From positions 186,001 through 250,000 of the forward strand of contig NW_022145538.1 of NCBI RefSeq assembly GCF_000002235.5: 64,000 bases of DNA, read 5' to 3'. This document shows, one piece after another, positions 47,325-57,096 of the stretch. How positions within the stretch are numbered: position 1 is the stretch's first letter; every line of letters starts with the position of its first letter. The notes beneath the pieces are model-generated. The model saw only the letters and a list, made by a program, of their open reading frames with translations, ran no database searches and was not told the DNA's origin. The DNA comes from Strongylocentrotus purpuratus (taxonomy: Eukaryota > Echinodermata > Echinoidea > Camarodonta > Strongylocentrotidae). Position numbers and translations under genes: made by a program.

Positions 47325-50300
47325 AAATGCATAAATAACAGAAATTGTATCAAAGGAAAAAAAGAGAGCGAGAGGATGGGAGTGAGTGAGAGACAAATAA
47401 TAATAATAAGTTGGTGGGTGTGGAAGCTGTACGGGTGTTCCGGGTCGTGATGAGAGAGAGAGAGAAAAAGAGAGAGAGAGAGAGAGAAAGGGAGAGAGAC
47501 ACAGAGACAGAGACAAACAAAATCAGGAAGTTTGGACATCATTTTCCCAATCTCAGTACAGCCTGATTTTGAAATGGGGGGGGGGGGGGGGGGGGGGGGA
47601 GAAACTTAATTCCATTCTTAAATCCTCTGTTTTCATGGTGACATGTCGTTTGAACATCGCTGCAGACATTTGACCCTGTGTTGCACTAACATATTGGACC
47701 TAATTAAAGCGATTCCTCTGATAATGAAAATTGAAATATTTGAATGTCATGGGAGTGGTACTACTATGCGTTGGAATTATAAGATTTGTTTTGCTGATGT
47801 CGTTTGAACATCAATGCATACATTTGACCCTGTGTTGCACTTACATATTGGACTCCATTAAAGCGATTCCGCTGATAATAGAAATTGAAAAATTGATTTT
47901 GAATGTCATGGGAGTGTTACTACTACAAGTGACCGGGTTCAGCATAGCATGTTGTTTCTTTCGATATGGAATATAACATTAATATCATCAATACAAACAA
48001 AAGATACACTTTCATGTGAAGTATCAATTTGTGGAAATAAGAGCGAAACCATGGCAACGTACGTGTTTGCTAATGTTAAAGGCCAATTGATTTTGTCTCA
48101 TATCTACGTTACCATTACATCAAATATTTTAGTACGAGGAGTGAGCCAAATCAACAGCCCGTTCGAATTTGACCAAGCAGAGACCGAAGTGACATTTCCG
48201 ATGTTCATTATTGTTTTCATTATATGATACTTTATAAAGTAAGGGAAACATTTTTAGATAGCTTTAAGATAAGTCTTTTCACAAATTAATTTTCACCTCT
48301 TCCCAGAACCCAACCTTCTCTTTAATTACGGTTAAATCATGGACTACGATATATTTTCTGAAGGCTACCATGAAGCGTAAATTATTGTCAGCATTCAAAT
48401 CATAATTTAATAAGCGCTCCAAATGCGAGCACTCGCACACACACTGGCGTATGCAACTGCTCCTTGCACATATTTATGAATATAAATAATACGTTTCGCA
48501 GAGACGTATCCTTATATACTACACGTTTAAGCTTAACACCTTTCATTTGATGCCTTAAACATGATTTCCTTCCCTATTTGGCTGTTATAATTAATTTCTT
48601 TCCGACTATATGCATGAATATTATAAGTTTGATCGCTCATCTAGGTCCTTTCCGGAGGCCGCCATCACGTTCAAGCTCTAGCTTAAAATGGCGGTCTCTT
48701 GCATTTTATATATTTTGGAATGATTGTCAACTACGTTTTGTTGTTGAAAGGTATGATTGATTTAATTGCTTTATATAATAATATGATTATAAATGTTCTT
48801 TGACTTATGTTAATAATATAGGCCTACATGTACTTAGTTTGTATATTACAAACAAACAATCAAACAATATAAACTGATTCAGCATTCATCATATCGAATG
48901 CTAACGCATCATGCCACTAATAAAAAGAGAATCCGAGAGTGAAACAACATTAAAGCACGTTTCGCTTAACAATGATTAGATTAAGTCACCTAAATCTTTC
49001 AATCCCGACTACGGAAAAAGTTCGTTGCCTAGCAACCGTTACATTTCACTTCATTTGTAACACAAGACCTTGCCTAGGACGAGTGAGCTATCCTTGGATG
49101 GAGTAAGATGACGAAATTGGATTACACTTTAAACAAGGTTGTTGCAACCGGTCTGCATATAAAGTCCACTCCATAAACATCACCCGGCATTCTACGGGTG
49201 CATACGTATAGGACTAAAAGTAAAAATAAGGATAAGAAAACACTTGAACAAGGAAATCAAGTCGGCTTTGGATTCACTCCGTGAGTAGGTCAAGTGTTGT
49301 GGATATTACCTCCCACATACTAACTGTGGACAATTTTGTTTTGGGTGATTGCTACCTTTAATGTAGGAGTACTGGTGATGCTTCTATACTTTCAATTGCT
49401 TAGTAACTGAAATTTCATGCTTAATACGGCATTCATGCAAAATGTTTCGATCTTTATTCTTGACTCGTTCTCAATTTTATGCACAAGAATTAATTTGACT
49501 GTATCAGCAAAGTTTCTCGTTCTTTTCAAAGGAAACGAAGTATTTTTTCTCTCAAAATCTTTATATACTAGCCTCAATTCCCTTTGGTAACCATTTACAT
49601 TTCACATTCGTAATTGACTCAAAAGGAGTTTGTACTTTGTCTGTAAAGTACGTCACCTTTTTGATAAAGCTTCTATTTCAGAGTGAAACATTTGCATTAA
49701 AGTTGGTATGATGGAAAACACGAAAGTCGTGGAAAGATCATTAATTGTTTTCCTTGATATATACATGATTATACATTCTTATATTTCCTTTGAAGGGTCC
49801 TATTTAGATACTACCTCTCATGCATTATTAACTGCCATAACAACTCTGTTTATTAATAAGCCGACACTAAAATGTAAGTTTATATATTTGCACCCATGAA
49901 AAACTGAACGTTCATGTAGCTAATAGAAAGTATGCTCATGTCAATCTTTTGAATCGGATTTTAGATTTATAGTTTTATTTATTACAATTTATTATAATTT
50001 ACATGGTGGTTAACATACGTAGCTAAAATGGATTGGGGGGGGGGGGGGTAAAGTCAACTTGGTGAATTAACGAATGAGACCCCCTGCCAGTTAGGCCCAA
50101 ACTCTTGTGATTATAAACCCACGCCATTGCCATTTATATTGTGGAAATAAGAATGGTAACATATTATACTCACGATATACAACCCACGTGGGCGAAGAGC
50201 CAACGGTGTGCATATATGGATGCCGTCACAAAAGGAATCCCCACGACTGTTACGAGCCAATCACTGATGGTAAGTGAGAGAAGGAACATGTTGGTAGGAG

Positions 50301-50478
50301 TTCGTAAGTGGCGATCCCAGGCGAAAAGAAAGAGTACGACACTGTTACCGATTATGGATATGATGAAAACCAGGGTCAGAAAAGAGCCGGCCAACAGGTG
50401 GGCATAACCAGGCCACGCATCCCCATCGGTGTTTTCTTCATTTGTCCCATCCGTTACGATTGATGTAAAGTTTTCCAT
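29580..50478 (-). CDS. Opsin (light-sensing GPCR), six exons, 582 codons
   Basis: Exons 50478-50174, 39547-39450, 35022-34707, 33377-33158, 31571-31481 and 30298-29580 join with matching phases into 1749 bp, stop included. The protein shows an N-glycosylation site (N3), TM1 GN (44-45), TM2 Asp73, Cys100 before TM3, DRY at 124-126, Glu171 six residues before Cys177 in extracellular loop 2, TM6 AWSPYA, the retinal Schiff-base Lys290 in FAKSSVMINPIIY, and a helix-8 Cys that may be palmitoylated. The residue equivalent to bovine E113 is Tyr103, so Glu171 (E181 equivalent) is the likely counterion, as in most invertebrate opsins. The tripeptide after NPxxY is Ser-Arg-Val, not the NKQ or HPK type. 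The tail of about 270 residues is hydrophilic and acidic. Subfamily is unassigned; echinoderm-specific opsin groups are plausible. The ATG immediately follows an AG, so an untranslated upstream exon is likely. Confidence 0.93.
31481..31571 (-). CDS. Opsin exon 5 (helix 8 end, palmitoylation Cys)
   Basis: 91-bp exon, acceptor ..CGTTTCAG, donor GTAAGT. It reads MLTSFFPGCMTYIMTDKSPP then SSSRPIQLGL. Joined to FRKSLKK it gives an amphipathic helix 8 ending in Gly-Cys, where opsins are commonly palmitoylated. Confidence 0.82.
32970..33139. repeat. Dispersed repeat next to opsin exon 4 (copy at 56910-57096)
   Basis: Both copies share CCAGGAGGGATTAGACCTCC, ACTGACAGGTGGTTATCTCA, GCTATATAAAGGGCGCAAGT and AGTGCAGTGGGGCTTTA. 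This copy starts about 19 bp beyond the exon 4 donor. Confidence 0.82.
33158..33377 (-). CDS. Opsin exon 4 (TM6, TM7, retinal lysine)
   Basis: Acceptor ..ATCATCACAG, donor GTAACG. It starts EQKLLKTLIAIAIAFLVAWS and contains the TM7 lysine (LFAKSSVMINPIIYAVTSR), then FRKSLKK at the start of helix 8. Reading through the donor would add a repeat-derived tail ending at 33047; splicing to 31571 instead gives a normal helix 8. Confidence 0.92.
34458..34638. mobile_element. hAT-like MITE in opsin intron 3, TSD CACCTCGT
   Basis: 181 bp, CAGGCACGTAGCCAG to CTACGTGCCTG, with perfect duplications at 34450-34457 and 34639-34646. The interior has a G17 run and a C20 run. It ends 69 bp from the donor of opsin exon 3. 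Confidence 0.85.
34707..35022 (-). CDS. Opsin exon 3 (TM4, loop 2, TM5)
   Basis: Acceptor ..CTATGCAG, donor GTGAAC. It encodes TM4 (ISIPWVFSFAWAVFPLAGW), extracellular loop 2 with EGTGAWCSVKW (counterion Glu171 and disulfide Cys177), TM5 and the basic start of loop 3 ending THERNRRR. The pyrimidine tract of the acceptor is a (CT)n microsatellite. Confidence 0.92.
35029..35117. repeat. (GA)n microsatellite abutting opsin exon 3
   Basis: About 88 bp of (GA)n with one GG slip. On the opsin strand it is (CT)n ending ..CTATGCAG, and it provides the polypyrimidine tract of the exon 3 acceptor. Confidence 0.95.
35255..39286 (-). mobile_element. LINE retrotransposon (L1/Tx1-like) in opsin intron 2
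   Basis: An element of 4032 bp lies between two perfect 14-bp copies of TTTAACAGTGAAAT (35241-35254 and 39287-39300), the target-site duplication. The 3' end carries an A-tract of about 11 (T-run 35254-35264 on the plus strand). Only 84 bp precede the ORF2 ATG, and no ORF1 is present, so the copy is 5'-truncated or belongs to a single-ORF lineage. It has the same orientation as the host opsin gene. Confidence 0.93.
35423..39202 (-). CDS. LINE ORF2: endonuclease and reverse transcriptase, intact
   Basis: 1259 codons without a stop. Residues about 1-235 form an APE-type endonuclease: SLNVRG, LQES, NIYAPT, VGGDFN, and a terminal CDHNAVS with the catalytic Asp-His. About 480-780 is the reverse transcriptase: NWRPISLLNVDYK, motif A FIDFKQAFDNVNH, motif B GVRQGCPLSALLF, catalytic YADDT, then GILVNWDKSK and KFLGI. 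Near the C-terminus a CEIC..H..C cluster (CX2CX7HX4C) resembles the zinc knuckle of L1/Tx1 ORF2 proteins. The order EN-RT-Zn and the motif spellings fit the L1/Tx1 group; the exact clade needs a tree. It nicks the target DNA and primes reverse transcription there. All visible catalytic motifs are present, so the protein could be active. Confidence 0.93.
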   Translation of the reverse strand: MNEVSRILFVSLNVRGIRDKTKRGKIFRWINDQKCHIAFLQESFVTKDLESIIKSEWNGACYFNNGTNHSKGVVILIHNRLFSSLISVKAFTRGDGRILALQFCLYGKSYFCINIYAPTKSTLKEKFFKTLKIWSNKYKNHNDVLLVGGDFNCVQNRKLDTRGISHINIRKRNLSCFQHLFNLIDVWRKQNPDKRQFTWRQVSLKMFSRLDYWLVPADFMHRVYSTDIRPALKCDHNAVSLTIKVHEQKRGKGIWKLNCSLLEDETYRTNVTDVIRKLKLEYRHLDLQQKWELCKIKIKEFSMKYAIDVNKKKKCYIVNLEKELRDLCENECNLSVEDNDRMKKLKNNIDKWYTYQCRGAFVRSREKWLEKGEKSNRYFLQLEKRRGQKKEIDSLEVNGKIQKDNILKHIHSYYTNLYSIDDHQYSSHDVFTNIDIHSLCEEEADSCEGLLTEAECWNSLKGMNNNKSPGSDGLTVEFYKCFWSEIKDLVLESLNTGFCNGELSWSQKQSVLTLMYKKGPKTRLGNWRPISLLNVDYKIAARALSHRLKRVINTIVSVDQSGFMKGRSATENVRLIQDIIDYCESEHVPGIIMFIDFKQAFDNVNHSFLFKTLEIFGFKDTYIKWIRTLYHNACGSVMNYGWLSENFTIEKGVRQGCPLSALLFIITAEILALKVNQNKDIKGIQVLDKNHEGLETEIKIAQYADDTVMTLSSLASVRHAMDEIKKIGRYAGILVNWDKSKIMQLSQRCDANEIEGLAFSNDPFKFLGIYVGMNIKEVETLNWEEKIDKIKRILDLWKMRHLTYYGKITVIKMLAASQIVYVATAVPAPKDAIKRINKLLYSFLWRSKTEKIRRNICINDVTSGGLGMIDLEARVSALRLSWIMKYLNCQNTSWKTLFSYWIDKVGGIPLSLEFNCHKKDMEKLCKTANLPYFYFDLLCTWSELKYVNIEGTNNIMRTILWNNSNIKIRNRMLHFKVWERGGIKRVHHVLNDGRWKNSDETAQRYGLPKMLFAFKFAMLKKAFPLVWLRKSQDVERDEVIDLQTIEISTGDMIDLSKLNTKIIYSLIVQKNKKKPYILNAWQQRLHLHADFNWSSVLQFKFHVVRNNKIREFNFKLLHMILPSRYNLCKWKILDYNTCEICNTLETTKHMMLECENVRLFWRIVSGVIFNLCGLNIQMTEQILILGYEVENSICHLVNLIINFAEYVIYRNHIKNLQSFNRTHARTLYRSLKYELTFYLNCKSIKRENNNMVQKLIEML
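39450..39547 (-). CDS. Opsin exon 2 (TM3 and DRY)
   Basis: 98 bp, too short for an ORF search. Acceptor ..TTTGGCAG, donor GTAAAT. After the split Ser it reads YAFIMTFLGLNS and continues to AVDRYLVITKPHF, then a split Gly. The DRY ionic-lock motif and a Tyr at the bovine-113 position are encoded here. Confidence 0.9.
42141..43762. mobile_element. hAT-like element in opsin intron 1, TSD CTTACAAC
   Basis: 1622 bp from CAGTGGCGTAGACAGG to GTCTACGCCCCTG, with perfect duplications at 42133-42140 and 43763-43770. It interrupts an array of about 120-bp repeats (42010-44150). It contains a (TAA)n microsatellite at about 42923-43025 and no transposase frame. Confidence 0.87.
42923..43025. repeat. (TAA)n microsatellite
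   Basis: About 100 bp of (AAT)n with one GAT interruption, inside the hAT-like element 42141-43762 in opsin intron 1. Confidence 0.95.
44500..44610 (+). repeat. LINE 3' end fragment
   Basis: TTGTAAATGTCTATATTTTG, TTTAATTGACGGAAAATAAA and TACAATACAATGC resemble the 3' UTR and tail of CR1-like LINEs. No coding part is attached. Confidence 0.45.
45285..45425. repeat. 41-bp inverted repeat in opsin intron 1
   Basis: Arms 45285-45325 and 45385-45425 match at 40 of 41 positions (AATAACAGTTGAAACATGG.. and complement), with a 59-bp loop. Confidence 0.85.
46800..47515. repeat. Compound (GA)n block with duplicated spacers of about 215 bp
   Basis: GA, GACA and GACAGCCAGA tracts are interspersed with a unique-looking spacer (ATAAAAATGCATAAATAACA.. 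AATAATAATAATAAGTTGGT.. TTCCGGGTCGTGATGAG) present at 47105-47235 and again at 47322-47452. A partial copy lies near 46780. Confidence 0.85.
47577..47599 (+). repeat. G23 homopolymer
   Basis: Uninterrupted run of about 23 G between a GA block and the 158-bp duplication. Confidence 0.9.
47640..47935. repeat. Tandem duplication, about 158-bp unit
   Basis: ATGTCGTTTGAACATC, CATTTGACCCTGTGTTGCAC and GAATGTCATGGGAGTG recur in the same order at 47643-47760 and 47799-47915, with about 10% differences. Confidence 0.8.
47940..50170. other. Opsin intron 1, distal non-coding part
   Basis: No repeat family recognised except a G-run at about 50036-50048. Small frames (47949-48227, 49708-49899) show no domain. 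Confidence 0.5.
50174..50478 (-). CDS. Opsin exon 1 (N-terminus, TM1, TM2)
   Basis: Starts MENFTSIVTDGTNEENTDGD, an acidic extracellular tail with one N-x-T site. It then has TM1 (..GNSVVLFLFAW), loop 1 RHLRTPTNM, TM2 LLSLTISDWLVTVVGIPF and the Cys100 that pairs with loop 2. The donor is GTGAGT at 50173. TTTCAG precedes the ATG, so this may be the second exon of the transcript. An upstream in-frame ATG at 50520 would add 14 residues and is less likely. Confidence 0.9.
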
Positions 50479-51290
50479 CTGAAATACAAAAATGTAGAAA
50501 CAATAGTAATGATTTACCATTACTCCAGGAAGATCTCAAAATAACAATAAATCATTCATTGGTTTAAAAAAAAAATTGCTCGTATTATGATATTGGGTAT
50601 GATTAAATAATATTTACATAAACATGATGACTATATAGTTCGCTTTAATGTCACCGGGGTATTTGAGAATGTATACCGCCTTGTCTGAAAAGCAGCTGTT
50701 ATCTGTTCGTACACGATTAGATAGACATTCAAACTCCAACCAATTAATGAAATAGCAGGCACATGTAAAACACATTCGGTTACCAGGAAAGCATCTTCAC
50801 ACAACTAATATTCCTTGAAAGTACTCTGTACTTCTTCCTCCTACTGATTAAACCTTGAGAGTCTATCAAGTCTTCGACTCAACGCTAGATTGTAAAACCC
50901 AAAACAAATCATGCTTTAACAATCGTCTAAGTAAATGATTTATGAGGTCAATGCCACCATGGTTATTAAGGTATGGTAACGTATCCTATTGGAGTCGATC
51001 AGTGACCGTTAAGCCAATCCTTCGGGGGTCGAAAGTAATTAGCTGCAATTTTGGTGAACTGAAAGTGGCGCCATCGAGACGTACATTTATATAGTTTACA
51101 TCGAACTCCTATGAAGCCATATTATACGCCATCAACACAAGTTAATTGTTTCAGTCTCTTTGCATTTCTCGTTATAAGATTTTCTCTGGTTTTGCTCTCT
51201 TTCTTTCTCAAACACATATATACCCCCGCACACCCTCACTCAATCTCTTTCTATTTATTTGTATATCTGTGTATAATCATCTCTACTTCC

Positions 51291-51316
51291 CCATCTCTGT
51301 GTAACTCTCTCCCCCC

Positions 51317-51349
<33 letters not shown>

Positions 51350-51520
51350 CTCTATCTCTCTCTCTCTCTCTCTCTCCCCCACCTTTCTCTACCATATATT
51401 TCCCACCTCCCTCTCCCTTTGTCCCTACAATCATCATATCACTCTCTCTCTCTCTCTCTCTCGCTCTCTCTCCCTCTCTCTCTCCCTCTCTCTCCCTCCA
51501 TCTCCCTCCATCCCTATCTC
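51291..51520. repeat. CT-rich simple repeat
   Basis: (CT)n/(CCCT)n tract of about 230 bp upstream of the opsin; the Ser/Leu-rich frame across it is spurious. Confidence 0.9.
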
Positions 51521-51599
51521 TCTATAGTCTCATCAGGGTCAAAAACATAACAAACAAACAAACAACATTTAAAATATGCTATCTCTAAAAAAAAAAATC

Positions 51600-51790
51600 G
51601 AGTGATCACGAACGTCACTCCTCTGGAGAGTGAATATGTAGTGAAAATAGAGTGAACATTCACTCTTTTCTTCTTAGAGAGCACTCTAAAATCAATCGAT
51701 TTTCACTCCTCAACAAGTGATCACGGACGTCACTCCCAAGAAAGTGAAAATAGAGTGACAATTCACTCTTTTTTTTTTAAAGAGAGTACC
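51600..51790. repeat. Two-copy repeat with GTGATCACG and AGTGAA/TTCACT motifs
   Basis: Copies at 51601-51682 and 51715-51787 share AGTGATCACG(A/G)ACGTCACTC, GTGAAAATAGAGTGA and ATTCACTCTTTT. AGTGA and TCACT alternate, giving inverted potential. Confidence 0.75.
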
Positions 51791-52029
51791 GTGCTTTCGA
51801 GCAGTTTGTTTAGCTTTATTGTAGAGTTGTCTGAAGACTCGAATGGTTGAAACACTTGACTGAATATGCGACGGCCTTCAATTAAGAAAGGTACGTGTAG
51901 GATAATGATTAAATCTTTCACATCCCACACAAGGGGGTTAATTTCCTCTTCTCAAGAGCACTGAGACAAACACTCTTGAATATTGCACTATATTACGATA
52001 AACATCATGTTTTGGCCATCCTCTCATCT

Positions 52030-52372
52030 TCGGTAGATATGAATACATAATATATGAACGAAAGACGGTGGATAAAATAACTCTTCGAAAAGTCTGCAAA
52101 GATTTTCTATTTCACTTCAAATTATCGTTCTTCCTTAGAAAAATGGATGAGTAATATGAATATTCAACTTTGCTGATCAGATGATACGATATGTTAAGTA
52201 GATATGAATACATATATGACGAAAGACGGGGGATAAAATATTTCTTCGCTTTGGAATCGAAACGTCTGCAAAGATTGTTTTTTCTATTTCACTTCAAAAT
52301 TATCGTTCTTCCACAGAAAAATTAACGATTAATATTAATATTCAACTTCTGCTGACGATACGATATGTTATG
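52030..52372. repeat. Tandem duplication, about 170-bp unit
   Basis: TAGATATGAATACAT, ACGAAAGACGG, GTCTGCAAAGATT, TATCGTTCTTCC and ACGATATGTTA occur in order in both 52032-52197 and 52198-52372. Confidence 0.8.
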
Positions 52373-53335
52373 TTCGTGTAGTACTCTTGAATTGCCACCG
52401 GTCGTTTAATTCCTAATGCTTCGTAATGTTTCAATAGACTAATTATTTGTTAGCATAATGAACACAAATATCCATATTATGTCCCTTTGACATGGAGCGA
52501 TGCAGCTGTATACATTTTATAATGAATCACTGCCAAAGTGAAGGAAATGCTTCATGAATAATTGTTGTTTTCTCTTTTGTAAAGAGACTTTAACATGGGA
52601 TCATGGAATGCCATAAGCTAATAAGCGAATACTGATCGAACATCCTTTATGACCACGTATCCTGTATTCATATACGTGTGTGCGGCTTTACAATTAACTG
52701 CCAAACACATGACCCTGTTCTGCTCATGCGCAGACTGCTTCTGTGAATTGGTTATCGAGTCACAATATTGATACATACTTTTTATAATAATGACTTCCAT
52801 AATTGTTTCCTAAGACTCACCTGGTATAGAACCAAATAATTTGAAGCCAGCAATAAGTAGAAATGTTTAGTTTTTGTCAAAATTATGTTACAACACTAAT
52901 GAGTATTTCTGAATTAAGAGAATAGTAACAGACCAGTTTAATATCATACTCCGATATAATGCAGACCTCCTACATTAAAGTTACTCGTTTCGGCCCGATA
53001 TACCAAAACAAATTCTATTCATAGCATGTAAAACACAAGGGAGCAATGCAGAAGAGTGTGGGACTTATCATTATAATGTTAACATGTAAATTCAATTATT
53101 CCTATACCCGGGATGCAACATTAAAAACGAACACCGAGAATGAGGATTTTCTTTTAATTGTTGAACCTTTGGAAATACTATGAAACGAACTGTTGTAAGA
53201 GATCCGCAAAAAGTTTCCGAATTTAGAATTGTTTTAAAATGCGCTCTACTTGGGGGCTTGATAAACCACGAGATTGAGAGGCTCGTGTATATTCAAGGAC
53301 AATGCTTGTTTGCGATTTGCTCACTCTTTTTCTTA

Positions 53336-53366
<31 letters not shown>

Positions 53367-53591
53367 CTCTCTCTCTCTCTCATTTGCGCCTTATTCAAGT
53401 GCAACTCGTTGATGTACATAGCGTGAGAAAAACACGAATAGTAAATGGCATTGGATCACCCCAGAAGTCATTTTTTTAAAGAGACATCTTCTCGCACTAC
53501 AATACATTGTATTATATATCATACCAAACACATCCGCCCTTACCCACACGCACTCCCACACATACACGCACACGTACATCCGCACACACAT

Positions 53592-53596
<5 letters not shown>

Positions 53597-53646
<50 letters not shown>
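53597..53646. repeat. (CA)n microsatellite
   Basis: About 50 bp of (AC)n in a CA-rich 130-bp region; nearby (CT)n at 53337-53381. Confidence 0.95.
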
Positions 53647-53647
<1 letters not shown>

Positions 53648-53779
53648 ACCCAAACACAGTCATGCTCACGCTCTCAGCCCCACTTCTTTGCTCATGCACC
53701 CACTAACTTACCTCCTCTATCTAAGTCCTTGCTTTTAGGTAATTATATGCGGCACACACAAAGTGAAATATCGCTGTAA

Positions 53780-55149
53780 ACTGACGCCACAAGGCGATGA
53801 ACTATCCATGAAGGGGCATTAAACATTGAAGACGGATCATATCGCACTCTGACAAATTATTCCCTAAGCGGGGAATCTCAGGCAATCTATAGAGACGAGT
53901 GATACCTAAATGGCTTCACGTGTCGGTGCATGTTTACAGTGTGGGCTCGATGAAGAAAAAACACACGATGCTTTATTAAAATCACCAAGGTAATCATGAT
54001 AATGTTAAATTAAAGTATGGGAGGTCTCCAAAGTGTTGTGTTTACAGGCCTAATGACATATCTTAAGGGTACTCTCAATAATAGACCATTTTCGTAAAGT
54101 TATCAAATATAATGCACAAATCTTTGTTGAGTGCCTCATTACGAATACTGTGATTCGCATGCTACTAATAACTGTTTTTCAATAAACAGACATCAATCTT
54201 CACATTAGAGTGAAAATAATCACTCATTAATTGTTTATTTGACATGTTTTTTCATCTTGAACAGTAATTACATGCTAGAGGGAGAATCGAGTTGTTTCAT
54301 TTTCGATTAAACACATACTCTTGAATGTTTTAAGGTGAAGTACAGGACTAGACAGACTCTGTGATAAGACATAAGTCAGAAATCCTAGTTCGATTCCCGT
54401 CAAAAGCTTTTTCTCTATTTTTGTTTAAGGATAAGGAGGGTGGCCTAAATGCGATTTACGCAACCACCGTTTCACAATTTCGTCTTACAATATATATTAC
54501 AAGAGTTGGAAAAAACTTTTTCTTATGTCCCTTTTGGTGTAAGTAATGAGAGATATTAAAAGCTCATGCTTGGGTCCCCCCTACTTCGCCTCGGCAGTTT
54601 CATATCTCTCCCATATTTTTTACTTTATATCTTGTATTCAGTACAATAGTATCCGCTCTCCGTTTCCGGAACGCACATGAAACAAAACAGGAAAAAGAAT
54701 CTTGATAAAACACCGTCCCGATAATTATTCTGACCCTTTCCCTATTCTTTTTTCGTACAGCAAAGCAGGGGCAACACTTTATGTTTTAGTTTTACATCTC
54801 CTCTCTCCCTCTTAGTTATGTCAGTACTGTACTGTTAATCTTTATTAAAAACATAGAAACATTGTAATACGTGTAATACATGTATATTGTTGTACCAAAA
54901 AATTAACAATTTATTAAGGGCAATTTTTGGCTGTAAAATAAGTTGTCCCTTCGTAAACTCGCATAAAATCAATATGGAAAATATATGGATTATATAGGGT
55001 TGTGTTTCAAGGCTCTGTGAGGGGGAAGTACTTAAGCTCTCTTTTGTGAGGTACACCTGCCCAACTTATCCTTCAATAATCAGGATCTTGATTAAAGGTT
55101 ACAAAGTGACAAAAGTGAGCTACTAAGGAGTAGGGTAATGGATTTCTTA

Positions 55150-55180
<31 letters not shown>

Positions 55181-56900
55181 ACATGTATATAAATATGTTT
55201 TAAGCTATTCATCTTGACCCCCAATTAATATTGGATTAGTTCTATCTACAAACATGCAGCTCTGGTAGACTCACTTGACCATAATTAAAATGCCATACGT
55301 GAAAAGTCATCAAGATGGAGATCAAATTTAGAGAGCAATAGATATGAGGTAAAATAACCTACTGGTTCAGTGAATTTGATAGCAGGTCACAGGAAAGTGC
55401 ACGTATATCCTCATAATATCAGATGTGCATTTTGTTCGCTATCCGTAACAGTATTGATGACAGAAGTCGTAATGGTGATAGACTGATAGTAGTTTGAAAG
55501 AGGTACAATAATGCTGTAATTTCGGCCAAAGATGATAGAACGTGTTTAACTCCGAGAAATTTGTTATGTTTTTATTATTTTTCAAATCCTTATTTTGACA
55601 TTGTTTTCTTTTCGTCCGGTTGAATTTCTTTTTGTATGAGAGCAAAGCCTCTCCACTCCAGCAAAGGTCAATATACTAGTGCTATACGATAGAATGGCCA
55701 TGGTTGAGTAATAGAGCGCTCTAAACATTGTATAAGAGGTTGACCTCGGTTTGAAATCAAAACGAATATGCATTCGTTACGGGAGTGAGTGAGGCTGTAT
55801 TATGATTGTATTGTATTGTATTGTATTGTTAGGGGGTCGGGTGCGTAGGAAGGGATCACTCCATTTCATATTGATATAATCTGATATACAATTTAAACTA
55901 TCCATATAGATATTTCGGAAAATTCATTATCAAAAATTTCTACCCTCGTAGAAATCAATTTAAAGAAAATTCAAATTGTACAATTTGTGTTTCGTTACTT
56001 AGAGAAATTTGACTCTCTTTGGGTATAATAGGGTAGATGGAACAGAAACGTTCACCCTGAGTAAGTAGATGCTATGGTAAACGTTCAGTATCTCCTTGGG
56101 TAAAGCCCTTTGATTTGTTTGAGAAATCGTTGAAAAGATCTTAGATTGGTTCGGCTAAATAGAAATTGATTTTGCGCTCCTACTTCTCCACCTTCCACAT
56201 TTTGACTCAAAATCTCTGGGGATATTTCCTTGCACTGTCTAACATCGAGGCTATACAATGGCAATATGTAATTTGTTTGATATAGCCATATGGATGTTCA
56301 TCTATCTCCTTGATGGGTGGGGGAGAAGCAGCAATAATCGGAAGCACCGACGCTACTCAGATACGAGATCACTTACGTATAGAGGAGGAGGAGGAGGAAT
56401 CTGTAAAAGAAAGGGCTTACCATTCCTGAAATTTGCTGATGGATTATTTTAGCACAATAATAAAAGGTGATCAGAATGTATCGGGGTGCACGTAAGGAAA
56501 CTTGTGTAATAAAGGTAATTTGGATATGTCACTTGGATTAAAAAAAATGGGGACCTGGGCCCGTCGTGATTCGTCTTAATCCACCACTGTGAGGGGTGGT
56601 GTGGGGGGGGGGTGTATTGCGTCAATAAAGCTTTAGCGTGGGGTGCGATAATATTTATCAAGTTTTATGGCAGCTGCCTTTTCCCTTACCCAGCCTCTAC
56701 CCCTTTGAATAGACGTTTTCAATTACAGTAATCCACCCTGTTTGTGATCAGTCTACTTCATATTCATTGTTAACCACTCACTGTTCCCCGCACACATTAT
56801 CTTTGCACCTTATACCTTTATGCATGTGTTTCAATTCCGTTACATCAAACGTACTCTAGTTTATACCATGATTTGTTTTAGATTTCCTTTCAATTCTAGC
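53780..56900. other. Non-coding stretch upstream of opsin
   Basis: Contains (CT)n at 55152-55180, (ATTGT)n at about 55805-55830, a tRNA-like relic at 55690-55770 and a G-run at 56600. No gene supported. Confidence 0.5.
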
Positions 56901-56909
56901 TGCACTAGT

Positions 56910-57096
56910 TTGCCCAGGAGGGATTAGACCTCCCTGCATGGTCACTGACAGGTGGTTATCTCATCAAATCAGCTCTCAACTAACATAAGAAAAAGGGGAC
57001 CATGGGGGACCAATGGCCACCAATGGCCACCAATGGCCACCGATTACTTTGCTATATAAAGGGCGCAAGTAGCTATAAGTAGTGCAGTGGGGCTTT
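56910..57096. repeat. Dispersed repeat, second copy
   Basis: Same family as 32970-33139, with an added 12-bp tandem CCAATGGCCAC repeated three times near 57010. Confidence 0.82.

Noticed and set aside
46615..47542. Ser/Leu-rich frames of 126-229 codons
   Set aside because: They are translations of (GA)n repeats.
47949..48227. 92-codon plus-strand frame in opsin intron 1
   Set aside because: No domain, no signal of conservation, and it lies inside an intron.
53391..53779. His/Thr and Val/Cys repeat frames
   Set aside because: Translations of the (CA)n microsatellite.
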